Shown here: one piece after another, positions 37,080-46,069 of the stretch | Position numbering within the stretch: position 1 is the stretch's first letter | Layout: every line of letters starts with the position of its first letter | Source of the DNA: Pseudoalteromonas sp. A601 | GTDB lineage: Bacteria; Pseudomonadota; Gammaproteobacteria; Enterobacterales; Alteromonadaceae | Length of the DNA: 64,000 nt | Assembly (NCBI RefSeq): GCF_002165575.1 | Contig: NZ_MXQF01000018.1 | Coordinates: 1 to 64,000 of the forward strand | Reading direction: 5' to 3' | The notes under the pieces: model-generated | The model's input: only the letters and a program-made list of their open reading frames with translations | Told to the model about the DNA's origin: nothing | Databases searched by the model: none | Translations under genes and position numbers: made by a program

Positions 37080-38165
37080 ATGATAAAAAATACACTCCTA
37101 AGCTGCTTAGGTTTAATGGCATTGCATTGTAATGCTCAGCAAAAAGTGTCTGTATATGTTGATTCTAATAGTTTTAGTAATATCTCACCGGTGTTGGCGG
37201 TAGTCGATGATGACTGGCAGAGCAAACCTCAGCCAGATGCTGATAAGGGCTTCTCGCAAACAAAGCTAGGCGTAAGCTATCAACACTCAAGTCTAGAAGG
37301 CTTTACCTTTCATATCGAACAGCGCCTAGATTATTTTGTTAAAAGTCATGCTGATACTGCTTTAGGCTATTATCAAGAACAGAATGATATTCCATTACTA
37401 GATAAAGAGAACTACAAGGTGAAGCTTGATTACTTTGCAAATAGGAGCAAAGGGTTTGCTGCGGGCTATAGCTATGAGTTTAGTGATGCTTTATTGATTG
37501 GCATTAAAGGCAGCTATTGGCGAGTTAATTATTTTCGTCACTCTGTTGTTTCGGGTAATGTGCAAGGAAGGGCTGATAATAGTTTATTAGGCGACCTTAA
37601 TTATGAAGAGTACTACACGCATAACAACTTTTTAAAACGCCCTAATGAAGGTAGTTGGGATAGTAAAGGCAAGGGTTATTCAGTCGACTTATTTGCTGAA
37701 ATGAATGTATTAGATAACCTAACTGTACGTGCTGATCTGATAGATATTTACAATCGCTTTAGTGTTGATAATGTAGGTTATACATCAGCAGATATAAACA
37801 CCAAGGGTAGCTTTATTGATAATCAAGGATTTAATAGCTTTAGACCTTTGCTCAAAGGTTTTGAGGGGCAAAGCAAGCATAAATTTAAAATACCAGAACA
37901 AATAGCTTTAGCGTTTACCTACCATCATGAAAAAATTGACTATGCGTTAAACTTATCACGCCAAGGTGATATTAACTTTATGCAGATAGGTGCTCAGTTT
38001 TCTTACAAAAAAGGCAAGTTTGCGTTAATGCTTGATCCAATTAATTTAACGCCTCAGTTAGGTTATGAAATTGATTTTTTTAAACTTGAGATGGCGATGG
38101 ATAAGTTGAACCCAAACAAAGCGATGCAATTATCGTTAAATATGCAGGTAAATTGGCTGTTCTAG
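37080..38165 (+). CDS. Predicted outer membrane beta-barrel protein
   Basis: A 361-residue protein with a signal peptide (MIKNTLLSCLGLMALHCNA), alternating amphipathic segments, and a C-terminal Phe after NMQVNWL, typical of outer membrane barrels recognised by BamA. No TonB plug or POTRA domain is present. Repeated aromatic-girdle patterns (for example FAAGYSYEFSDALLIGIKGSYW) support about 12-16 strands. I do not recognise the family. Context: follows the large lipoprotein gene with 57 bp and a terminator between, and is convergent with a TonB-dependent receptor. Confidence 0.78.
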   Translation: MIKNTLLSCLGLMALHCNAQQKVSVYVDSNSFSNISPVLAVVDDDWQSKPQPDADKGFSQTKLGVSYQHSSLEGFTFHIEQRLDYFVKSHADTALGYYQEQNDIPLLDKENYKVKLDYFANRSKGFAAGYSYEFSDALLIGIKGSYWRVNYFRHSVVSGNVQGRADNSLLGDLNYEEYYTHNNFLKRPNEGSWDSKGKGYSVDLFAEMNVLDNLTVRADLIDIYNRFSVDNVGYTSADINTKGSFIDNQGFNSFRPLLKGFEGQSKHKFKIPEQIALAFTYHHEKIDYALNLSRQGDINFMQIGAQFSYKKGKFALMLDPINLTPQLGYEIDFFKLEMAMDKLNPNKAMQLSLNMQVNWLF

Positions 38166-38180
38166 TCGCTGGTTAAAAAT

Positions 38181-38211
38181 AAACGGCTCAGTTCAATGAA
38201 CTGAGCCGTTT
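38181..38211. terminator. Bidirectional intrinsic terminator
   Basis: AAACGGCTCAGTTC, loop AAT, GAACTGAGCCGTTT: a perfect 14-bp stem between the convergent barrel and TonB-receptor genes, with T-rich ends both ways. Confidence 0.93.
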
Positions 38212-38236
38212 TATAAGCAATTAAATACAAGCTTTA

Positions 38237-41140
38237 TTAGAAAGTATATTTAGCGCCTAACGATAAGCGACGGCCTTTAACATCAAAGAACTCACCATCG
38301 TCGTAAGTGAACGGGTTACGTGGCGGCTCACGGTCGAATATGTTGTTAACACCAACACGTAACTGTAGCTCATCCATTAGATAAGTTTTGTACATGAAAT
38401 CAAATGTTGTGTAAGACGGGATATCATTGTAGTTATTGTCTTCAATGGTCCAGTCGTTGTCATTAACAGTTGCATGGCGATAATTCATTGTTAATACATA
38501 AGCAGAGTCATCCTGTGAATAAACAGCATTAAAGCGGCCCTTCCAGCGAGGTGAAGCTGTTTCGCCTACATCACTTCTAAAGTCTTCAGCACGACCTGTA
38601 GAGTTATTATTGTCCTCTATTAAATAGGTTGCTGTTAGTTTTAATGCCAAATCACCAGAGAACAACTCTGTACGGTATGCAGATTCAACATCGATACCTT
38701 TAATTGCTACAGTTGCGGCATTGATAGGTCGATTGTAGAAGTTTGTTATCTCTCCTGTTTGAGGGTCTCGCTCCACGTTGTTACAGAATAGATTGTCTAG
38801 TGATGTTGATTCATAACAAAGCTTAACATTATCTCGGCCATAATATTCAATAGCATCATCAATTTCAAATGACCAATAATCAAGAGTTAAATCTAATCCT
38901 TCAATAAACTCTGGAGTGTAAATAACACCGATTGTGTAATCGTTTGACGTTTCATTTTTAAGGTCTTGGTTACCTTGAATATAACCCGGTAAACTACCTC
39001 CTGCTAACCACTCTTCAGAAGGCATCCAACCTTGAGGCAGTCCTGCAGCTTGACAGTTTTTGATTACGTTATCTTTATATTTGCTGCCTGACTCAGCGAT
39101 AGAATCAGCTCTACATACATCAGCACGTCCTGAGCTGAACGTTTTTGAGTTAGGAGTAAATAAATCACCTAAGTTAGGAGCGCGTACTGATTTTGAACGA
39201 TTTAAACGTACGCGTAACTCATCAGTGACGCCCCAATTTAAAGCTATCTTCCAAGCATTATCTTCACCTGTAACCGAATAATCCATATAACGGAACGCTG
39301 TTTCAAGGGTTAAATCTGTTGTTAGGAAGGTTTCTTCTAATAATGGAATTGAAATTTCAGCTGAAAGTTCGTTTACATCTATTTCGCCGTCCATCGGTGA
39401 ACTTGAGTTACCAAAGATAAGGCCTTTTTCCATGTTTTCAGATGGCCTAGTGATCGCTGATTCTCTGCGGTGTTCAGCAGTGAAGGCCGCAGCAACATAT
39501 CCTGCTGGTAGTTCAAATAAGGCGCCATCTACAGTAACAGCAAACACGGCTTGGTCGTGCTTAGCAAAACGTGTTGCATCAGTCGCTATATAGTCTAACT
39601 GTGCTTGTGTTGCTGACGTCGCGCCCATTGTGTTAAATGGTGTACAACCTTCAATAGCACCTATAACATCGCCGTTTTCATTACGCTTGGCACACACTAC
39701 ATTACCTTGGTATTCAACGGCATCAATAGAGTTAGCTAAGTTTTGTGTTAATACTTCGCCAGTCCAAAGAGTGTTTTGCTCGATGCGGCCAAATTGTGCG
39801 TAAGCAGAGTAGCCCCAGTCATCGTTTAAAATACCTTCAGCGCCGATTGAGGTACGAAATACCTCACGCTCTTGGTTATATGCACGGTCGCCCCATAAGT
39901 TTTCATTAGCTTGGCGAAGTGTTACCTCTGTAAGCTCATTGTCGTCCATTACTTTAGCCATATCGTTTTTAATAAACGCATTGTCGCGACGTATCGTATG
40001 GCGAAAAAAAGAAGGTGAGCTCTCTGTTGTGGCTTCTGTATTTGAATAGGTGAAATCAAAGGTTAAAGCGTGGTCGTCATTGAGTTCATATGTGCCGTAC
40101 GCAGAAGCAATTATTCTTTCTAATGGCGTTTGAAAGTAATCTTTATAGCCGTGGCCAAAAACACCATCGCCTTGATTTTGATTATCTTGAAAGTAGTTTG
40201 ACGCATCGCTTCCAACACCTGGATTAGGAATGCGCCCCAAGCCATAGTCAAACGGTTTTAGGTTGCCATTTGCATCAAAGGTGTAGTGATGATTGTCGTA
40301 ACCATTATCTTTAAGTGAGTCTTTAGCGAAGAAGTCGCCACCCTCTGAGTAATAAGCAAGGCCTGTCGGCTGACCTAAAACAACCCGTGAAGGGATGCCA
40401 TCACTACCACTTTTATTTGCCGGGTTTGCGTATGAGTTTACAGGGTTGCGGTAGAAATCACGGCTCAGCTTGCCATAACTTTTGTTTTCAGTGTAATTAA
40501 ATGAGGCAATAAAAGAGAGTTTATCGCCTTCCATACCGCCAGTAATTGAGAAGTTGTTTTGCTCGCCACCACTTTGCTCTGGACGTACGGTAGAGACATC
40601 AAGTTCAATCCCATCCATTGATTTTTTAGTAATTATATTTACCACACCAGCTACTGCATCTGCGCCGTAAACGGCTGCTGCACCACCTGTAGCTATCTCG
40701 ATACGTTCAATCATTGTGGTAGGAATGTTGTTTAAATCAACTGCTGTATCACCCACAGAACCAGGTACAAAACGGCGCCCATTTACAAGCACTAAAGTTC
40801 GCTCTGAACCTAAACCACGAAGGTCCGTAGTGTTAAGGCCTGACGCATAAATAGTGTTAGTTGTTGTTTCCGGAGAAAGGCCAACTGTTGCCTGTGGCAT
40901 TTCTGCAAGTAAATCATTGACGTTAGTTATACCTTGGTTTTCCATCTCAACACCACTGATCACAGTAACAGGGGTTGGAGACGTTAGGTTAAAGCGTTTT
41001 ATTTTTGAGCCGGTAACTTGAATGCGTTCAACGGGTTTCGTTTCAGTCGTTGACTGTGCAAATGTATTTAATGCACTAAATGCAGTTGTCACTAAAACTG
41101 CGTTTACGGCTGTTGCGATAAGATTTAATTTTTTCAACAT
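38237..41140 (-). CDS. TonB-dependent receptor
   Basis: About 967-residue outer membrane transporter. A signal peptide ending near NTFAQ, then a TonB box-like segment ERIQVTGSKIKR, a plug domain (about 45-170) with the typical LVLVNGRRFVPG, VDLNNIPTTMIERIEIATGG and GADAVAGVVNIITKK, and a barrel ending in SLGAKYTF (terminal Phe). Several Cys pairs in extracellular loops are visible. This subfamily (long loops, GSKIKR start) is abundant in marine gammaproteobacteria and often moves polymers or peptides, but the substrate is not predictable. ATG at 41140 with RBS AAAGGTG is chosen over a TTG at 41167. Confidence 0.92.
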   Translation of the reverse strand: MLKKLNLIATAVNAVLVTTAFSALNTFAQSTTETKPVERIQVTGSKIKRFNLTSPTPVTVISGVEMENQGITNVNDLLAEMPQATVGLSPETTTNTIYASGLNTTDLRGLGSERTLVLVNGRRFVPGSVGDTAVDLNNIPTTMIERIEIATGGAAAVYGADAVAGVVNIITKKSMDGIELDVSTVRPEQSGGEQNNFSITGGMEGDKLSFIASFNYTENKSYGKLSRDFYRNPVNSYANPANKSGSDGIPSRVVLGQPTGLAYYSEGGDFFAKDSLKDNGYDNHHYTFDANGNLKPFDYGLGRIPNPGVGSDASNYFQDNQNQGDGVFGHGYKDYFQTPLERIIASAYGTYELNDDHALTFDFTYSNTEATTESSPSFFRHTIRRDNAFIKNDMAKVMDDNELTEVTLRQANENLWGDRAYNQEREVFRTSIGAEGILNDDWGYSAYAQFGRIEQNTLWTGEVLTQNLANSIDAVEYQGNVVCAKRNENGDVIGAIEGCTPFNTMGATSATQAQLDYIATDATRFAKHDQAVFAVTVDGALFELPAGYVAAAFTAEHRRESAITRPSENMEKGLIFGNSSSPMDGEIDVNELSAEISIPLLEETFLTTDLTLETAFRYMDYSVTGEDNAWKIALNWGVTDELRVRLNRSKSVRAPNLGDLFTPNSKTFSSGRADVCRADSIAESGSKYKDNVIKNCQAAGLPQGWMPSEEWLAGGSLPGYIQGNQDLKNETSNDYTIGVIYTPEFIEGLDLTLDYWSFEIDDAIEYYGRDNVKLCYESTSLDNLFCNNVERDPQTGEITNFYNRPINAATVAIKGIDVESAYRTELFSGDLALKLTATYLIEDNNNSTGRAEDFRSDVGETASPRWKGRFNAVYSQDDSAYVLTMNYRHATVNDNDWTIEDNNYNDIPSYTTFDFMYKTYLMDELQLRVGVNNIFDREPPRNPFTYDDGEFFDVKGRRLSLGAKYTF

Positions 41141-41714
41141 AACACCTTTAATTTCGACAAGCTTCAACTAGGAGTTAAAGCATGATTGAACTAACTAGTT
41201 ATCAAGGTAGGCACTTTTAACTTAAGAAGTTAAATAAATGGCAGACAATGTAACCAGATGTAATTTAGCGCTACGTTTTAACATAGTACCTAATAAGAGT
41301 CTTAAAAAATGGTAATGTGTATGTTGTTTCAATAATGTGTGCTTTGTTTTTGTTTTGAATATATATTGGTATCAATATGATATTTAAGGTAAAATTATGT
41401 AATTATATATTTACAACGTCCTGTTTAGATTGTTTTTTAGTGTTTTTTTATTCCTGTTATTAACTTTATTTAAATTAAATATAAATATTTTAGTGGTTTA
41501 AATCGGCACTAATGTTAATTTTGTATAAAAAGTGGTGTTTGTTTTGTCACCAGTTAGACAAGTGGCATGGAACTTTTTGCAATAAGCTGCTTAATTAGCT
41601 GATTTTTTGCAAAACTGTAATGCGATATGGCAATGGCAACTAGCTGCTAATTTTGGCATTATGGCAGGTAATAAAAACAATGCTGCTTATAACTAGTGCA
41701 GCAAAGGAATAGAC
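41141..41714. other. 574-base divergent intergenic region
   Basis: AT-rich, no credible reading frame. It must hold the promoters of the TonB receptor (leftward) and mpl (rightward). It contains the palindrome ATATTG-GTAT-CAATAT (41363-41378), which is a candidate regulator site, and two direct copies of TTTTTGCAA near 41575-41615. Nothing else was recognised. Confidence 0.5.
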
Positions 41715-43064
41715 ATGCATATTCATATTTTAGGTATTTGCGGCACTTTTATGGGTGGCATTGCCGCGATAGCTAAATCATTAGGTCACACAGTTACTGG
41801 CTCAGATCAAAACGTATATCCCCCAATGAGTACCCAGCTTGAAGAGCTTGGTATCACACTTACTCAAGGCTATGGGATTTCTCAACTAGAGCCTGCGCCA
41901 GATATGGTTGTCATAGGGAACGCGATGAGTCGTGGTAATCCGTGTGTAGAGTATGTGTTAGATAAAGGCTTACCTTATACATCAGGTCCAGAGTGGTTAA
42001 AACATAACTTACTACAAGATTCATGGGTGTTAGCTGTAGCGGGGACTCATGGTAAAACCACAACAGCAAGTATGCTTGCTTGGATACTCGAATATGCCGG
42101 TTTGAAACCAGGGTTTTTAATAGGTGGAATTGTACAAAATTTTGGAATGTCAGCCCGAGTCGGTGACACCCCGTTTTTTGTTATTGAAGCAGATGAATAC
42201 GACACTGCATTTTTTGATAAACGCAGTAAGTTTGTACATTACCTGCCGCGTACACTGATTTTGAATAATTTAGAATTTGATCACGCTGACATATTCGACG
42301 ATTTGAATGCAATAATAAAACAATTTCATCATTTGATGCGTACACTACCAAGTACAGGTAAAGTAATTTGGCCCAATGATGAACAGGCTTTAACTGAGGT
42401 CATTAATCAAGGCTGTTGGAGCGAAAGTGAAACGCTTGGTAGTGATTGGAATTATAACTTACTTAAGTCTGATGGCAGTGAGTTTAGCGTTTTGCTTAAT
42501 GGCGAGTCTGTAGGGACTGTTAAGTGGCAAGTAATTGGTGTGCATAATGTTAAAAATGCCATTATGGCTATTGCTGCGGCGCGTCACGTGGGCATTGCAA
42601 TGGAGCACAGTATTGCAGCTTTAGCACAGTTTATTAGTCCAAAAAGGCGAATGGAACTTAAAGCGGATATTGCTGATATTAAGGTTTATGATGATTTTGC
42701 CCACCACCCAACGGCAATTAAAACCACGCTTGCGGGCCTGCGTGCTAAAGTAGGTAATGATAAGATTATCGCTATTTTAGAGCCGCGCTCTAACACAATG
42801 AAAATGGGCGTTCATCAACATACATTATTAGCATCATTAGTTGATGCCGATGAGGTTTATTTATTTGAACCTGACAATCTGAGCTGGTCTTTGAATGAGC
42901 AAGCGCAGCAAGCGGGAATGAACTGCTTATCCAGTACTGACGAAATAGTGACTCAAGTGGTTGATAAAGTGCGCCCGCATCAGCATATTTTAATTATGAG
43001 TAATGGTGGGTTTAATGGTTTACACGAGCTATTGATTAGCCATTTAACTGATAAGTTTAATTAA
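41715..43064 (+). CDS. mpl: UDP-N-acetylmuramate:L-alanyl-gamma-D-glutamyl-meso-diaminopimelate ligase
   Basis: Murein tripeptide recycling ligase, ATP-dependent, related to MurC. 449 residues (E. coli 457). N-terminal [24 protein letters not shown] loop Gly110-Thr-His-Gly-Lys-Thr115, central [19 protein letters not shown], and [16 protein letters not shown] in the C-terminal domain are characteristic of Mpl. RBS AAAGGA precedes the ATG. It heads a run of five same-strand genes (mpl, ubiX, two ABC genes, a methyltransferase) with gaps of at most 19 bp, so an operon is likely. Confidence 0.96.
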   Translation: MHIHILGICGTFMGGIAAIAKSLGHTVTGSDQNVYPPMSTQLEELGITLTQGYGISQLEPAPDMVVIGNAMSRGNPCVEYVLDKGLPYTSGPEWLKHNLLQDSWVLAVAGTHGKTTTASMLAWILEYAGLKPGFLIGGIVQNFGMSARVGDTPFFVIEADEYDTAFFDKRSKFVHYLPRTLILNNLEFDHADIFDDLNAIIKQFHHLMRTLPSTGKVIWPNDEQALTEVINQGCWSESETLGSDWNYNLLKSDGSEFSVLLNGESVGTVKWQVIGVHNVKNAIMAIAAARHVGIAMEHSIAALAQFISPKRRMELKADIADIKVYDDFAHHPTAIKTTLAGLRAKVGNDKIIAILEPRSNTMKMGVHQHTLLASLVDADEVYLFEPDNLSWSLNEQAQQAGMNCLSSTDEIVTQVVDKVRPHQHILIMSNGGFNGLHELLISHLTDKFN

Positions 43065-43083
43065 ATTTAAAGAGAGAGCCACA

Positions 43084-43707
43084 GTGCAATATAAAGAAAC
43101 CATCACTCTTGCGTTTAGCGGGGCGTCAGGTGCCCCTTATGGCTTACGGTTGCTTGAAGTGCTTTTAGCACAACAATTTAGAGTGTATGTATTGATATCA
43201 AGTGCAGCACGTGTGGTGCTTGATACTGAGTCAAATATTAAGCTCTCAGCTAATGAAGACAAAGCCACCGAGCAATTATGCACACTTTTTAATGCGCAAC
43301 CTGAGCAACTACAAGTATTTGGTAAAGATAACTGGTTTAGCCCGGTTGCGTCAGGCTCTGCGGCACCGAAAAAAATGATTGTTTGCCCATGTAGCGCAGG
43401 CTCGGTTTCAGCGATTGCAGTAGGTGCATCTGATAATTTACTAGAGCGTGCTGCTGATGTGGTTATTAAAGAGCGTGGACAGCTTATTTTAGTGCCACGA
43501 GAAACCCCATTTAGTGAAATTCATTTAGAGAATATGCTTAAACTTGCTCGGTTAGGGGTTACAATTATGCCAGCAGCGCCGGGTTTTTATCATCAACCGG
43601 AGTCAATAAGTGACTTAGTTGATTTTATGGTGGCACGGATTTTAGATCATTTAAACATTGAGCATACCCTCACTAAACGCTGGGGTTATGGGGAAGGTAA
43701 AAAGTGA
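43084..43707 (+). CDS. ubiX: Flavin prenyltransferase UbiX
   Basis: Makes prenylated FMN, the cofactor of the UbiD decarboxylase in ubiquinone synthesis. 207 residues. Motifs: [20 protein letters not shown], the FMN site [37 protein letters not shown] (split here as SGSAAPKKM and [12 protein letters not shown]), and [19 protein letters not shown] start at 43084 with RBS AGAGAG. It overlaps the ABC ATPase gene by 4 bp. mpl-ubiX adjacency is common in this group of bacteria. Confidence 0.95.
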   Translation: MQYKETITLAFSGASGAPYGLRLLEVLLAQQFRVYVLISSAARVVLDTESNIKLSANEDKATEQLCTLFNAQPEQLQVFGKDNWFSPVASGSAAPKKMIVCPCSAGSVSAIAVGASDNLLERAADVVIKERGQLILVPRETPFSEIHLENMLKLARLGVTIMPAAPGFYHQPESISDLVDFMVARILDHLNIEHTLTKRWGYGEGKK

Positions 43708-44633
43708 GCAAACAGACAATAGCGTTAAACATTAAAGGCCTGAATAAGGTTTATAAAAATGGTGTAGAAGCAGTAAAAAACATTGATTTAGAAGTACAAA
43801 AAGGCGATTTTTTTGCACTGCTTGGTCCCAATGGCGCTGGTAAATCAACAACAATAGGGGTTATTTCTTCATTAGTAAATAAAACCGCAGGTGAAGTTGA
43901 AGTATTTGGTCATAATATTGATACCCATTTAGAAGCGGCTAAATCAGAGCTAGGTTTAGTGCCACAAGAGTTTAATTTTAGCCAATTTGAAACTCTGACT
44001 CAAATATTGGTAAATCAAGCAGGTTATTACGGTGTTCCTCGTAAATTAGCCCATGAGCGAGCCGATAAATACCTGACGCAGCTGGGCTTACTTGATAAAA
44101 AAGATAAACAAGCGCGCACATTATCGGGTGGAATGAAACGTCGCTTAATGATTGCTCGCGCACTAATGCACGAACCTAAGTTACTTATTTTAGATGAACC
44201 AACGGCTGGTGTTGATATTGAGCTTCGCCGCTCCATGTGGGATTTTTTAAGGCAAATTAACGAGCAAGGGGTGACGATTATACTGACTACTCATTACCTT
44301 GAAGAAGCTGAATTATTGTGTAAAAACATCGCAATTATTGACTCGGGAATCATCGTTGAAAATACTACAATTAAAGCTTTGTTAGCCAAACTGGATAAAG
44401 AAACCTTTATTCTGGACTTAAAGCAGCCTGTGCAGGCGGTGACCCTAGATGGCTATCAGTTCTCTATGGTTGATGATCATACAATTGAAGTTGAAGTTGC
44501 GAAAGCACAAGGCTTAAATGCCGTATTTTCAGCACTTACTGAGCAAGGTAATACAGTATTAAGTATGCGAAATAAGGCAAATAGGTTAGAAGAATTGTTT
44601 GTTGGTTTACTAGAGCAAGGGCGGGAGAAGTAG
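43704..44633 (+). CDS. yadG: ABC transporter ATP-binding protein, YadG type
   Basis: ATPase of an ABC-2 exporter, 309 residues, closely matching E. coli YadG. Walker A Gly41-Pro-Asn-Gly-Ala-Gly-Lys-Ser48, Q-loop region [14 protein letters not shown], signature [16 protein letters not shown], Walker [13 protein letters not shown] and switch His in [10 protein letters not shown] are intact. GTG start overlapping the ubiX stop. It is directly followed by its permease. The substrate of YadGH is not established. Confidence 0.93.
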   Translation: MSKQTIALNIKGLNKVYKNGVEAVKNIDLEVQKGDFFALLGPNGAGKSTTIGVISSLVNKTAGEVEVFGHNIDTHLEAAKSELGLVPQEFNFSQFETLTQILVNQAGYYGVPRKLAHERADKYLTQLGLLDKKDKQARTLSGGMKRRLMIARALMHEPKLLILDEPTAGVDIELRRSMWDFLRQINEQGVTIILTTHYLEEAELLCKNIAIIDSGIIVENTTIKALLAKLDKETFILDLKQPVQAVTLDGYQFSMVDDHTIEVEVAKAQGLNAVFSALTEQGNTVLSMRNKANRLEELFVGLLEQGREK

Positions 44634-45401
44634 ATGTTTAAATACGGCGTAGCCTTAAAGAGTTTATGGATAAAAGAATGTATCCGCTTTTTGCGTATTT
44701 GGGTTCAAACACTCGTACCACCTGCTATTACAATGAGTTTGTATTTTGTTATTTTTGGTAACTTAATCGGCTCTCGTATTGGTGATATGGGTGGGTTTAG
44801 TTATATGGAGTTCATTGTACCTGGCCTTATTATGATGTCGGTGATCACTAATTCATATTCTAATGTGGCATCCAGCTTTTACTCTACAAAATTTCAAAAA
44901 AGTATTGAAGAGCTACTCGTTGCACCTGTACCTAATTATATTATTGTACTTGGTTATATGGGTGGCGGGATGACGCGAGGCATGTTGGTAGGCTTAATTG
45001 TTACTTGTGTATCCTTGTTGTTTGTTGATATTCAAATTCATAACATTTTTGTTATTATCGCGACTGTGACTTTAACCTCGGCAGTGTTTGCATTAGGTGG
45101 ATTAATAAATGCAATTTATGCAAATAGCTTTGATGATATAAGCATTATTCCTACGTTTATTTTAACGCCACTGACCTACTTGGGAGGGGTGTTTTATTCA
45201 ATTACTTTGTTGCCTGATTTTTGGCAAGGTGTATCGCAGGTTAATCCAATAATTTACATGGTTAATGCCTTTAGGTATGGTTTTTTAGGTGTGTCAGATG
45301 TTGATTTATCAGTTGCATTTGGTGTGTTATTTTTATTTATTACAGCCTTATTTACATTAGCATTGACGTTAATTAAAAAAGGTGTGGGGCTTAGACACTG
45401 A
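44634..45401 (+). CDS. yadH: ABC-2 type permease, YadH type
   Basis: Membrane partner of the preceding ATPase: 255 residues, about six helices, close to E. coli YadH (GNLIGSRIGDMGGFSYMEFI; ELLVAPVPNYIIVLGY; PTFILTPLTYLGGVFYSITLL). It starts on the base after the ATPase stop and ends sharing one base with the next ATG, so both junctions are tight. Exports an unknown compound; the coupling with mpl and ubiX may be only historical. Confidence 0.93.
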   Translation: MFKYGVALKSLWIKECIRFLRIWVQTLVPPAITMSLYFVIFGNLIGSRIGDMGGFSYMEFIVPGLIMMSVITNSYSNVASSFYSTKFQKSIEELLVAPVPNYIIVLGYMGGGMTRGMLVGLIVTCVSLLFVDIQIHNIFVIIATVTLTSAVFALGGLINAIYANSFDDISIIPTFILTPLTYLGGVFYSITLLPDFWQGVSQVNPIIYMVNAFRYGFLGVSDVDLSVAFGVLFLFITALFTLALTLIKKGVGLRH

Positions 45402-46069
45402 TGAGTGATGCAAATTCACGTAGTATTGTATCAAACCAAGATGGCTTACATGATAAGCTGGATGAAATAGTCAATAAGCATTTAACAGCGCAGTTTAAAA
45501 AACCTATTGCAGCACATACACAAACAGCATTTGATCAAGTAAATGAAGAGGTACAGGCTTTTACAGGCCCGCTTATTTTAGATTCTTGTTGTGGGGTGGG
45601 TGAGAGCACAGCTAACTTAGCTAAGCGTCACCCTGATGCGTTAGTTATCGGTATAGACAAATCATCACACCGTTTGGATAAACATGAAGTTGAATACAAG
45701 CAGACTGACTCAGGCCACTATATTTTAGTGCAGGCTGACTTAAACGATTTTTGGCGTTTAGCTGTGGCAGCTAATTGGCAGCCAACACATCACTATTTAC
45801 TTTATCCAAACCCTTGGCCTAAAGCGAAACATATTCAGCGTCGTTGGCATGGCGCTGCAATATTTCCATTTATTGTTAAATTAGGTGGCCGATTAGAAGT
45901 GCGCAGTAATTGGGATATATATGTCAAAGAATTCGCTCATGCTCTTTATTTGGCAGGGCAAGAGACACAGGTTGAACTGTATGAAAGCGAAGAAGCAATC
46001 ACTCCGTTTGAGCGTAAATATTGGGCGAGTGGTCAACAGAGTCACCGGCTAGTAATCGATTTGGATTAA
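45401..46069 (+). CDS. TrmB-like SAM-dependent methyltransferase
   Basis: A 222-residue methyltransferase related to tRNA (guanine-46-N7) methyltransferase. SAM motif I is LDSCCGVGESTANLA, motif II IGIDKSSHRL, and motif IV LLYPNPWPKAKHIQRRWHG. In true TrmB motif IV reads FPDPW; here the Asp is replaced by Asn137, and motif I has SCCGVG instead of IGFGMG. It is therefore probably a paralogue with another target, and no trmB symbol is given. It overlaps the permease gene by one base, and its last 71 bases overlap the 3' end of the EAL gene on the other strand. Confidence 0.8.
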   Translation: MSDANSRSIVSNQDGLHDKLDEIVNKHLTAQFKKPIAAHTQTAFDQVNEEVQAFTGPLILDSCCGVGESTANLAKRHPDALVIGIDKSSHRLDKHEVEYKQTDSGHYILVQADLNDFWRLAVAANWQPTHHYLLYPNPWPKAKHIQRRWHGAAIFPFIVKLGGRLEVRSNWDIYVKEFAHALYLAGQETQVELYESEEAITPFERKYWASGQQSHRLVIDLD

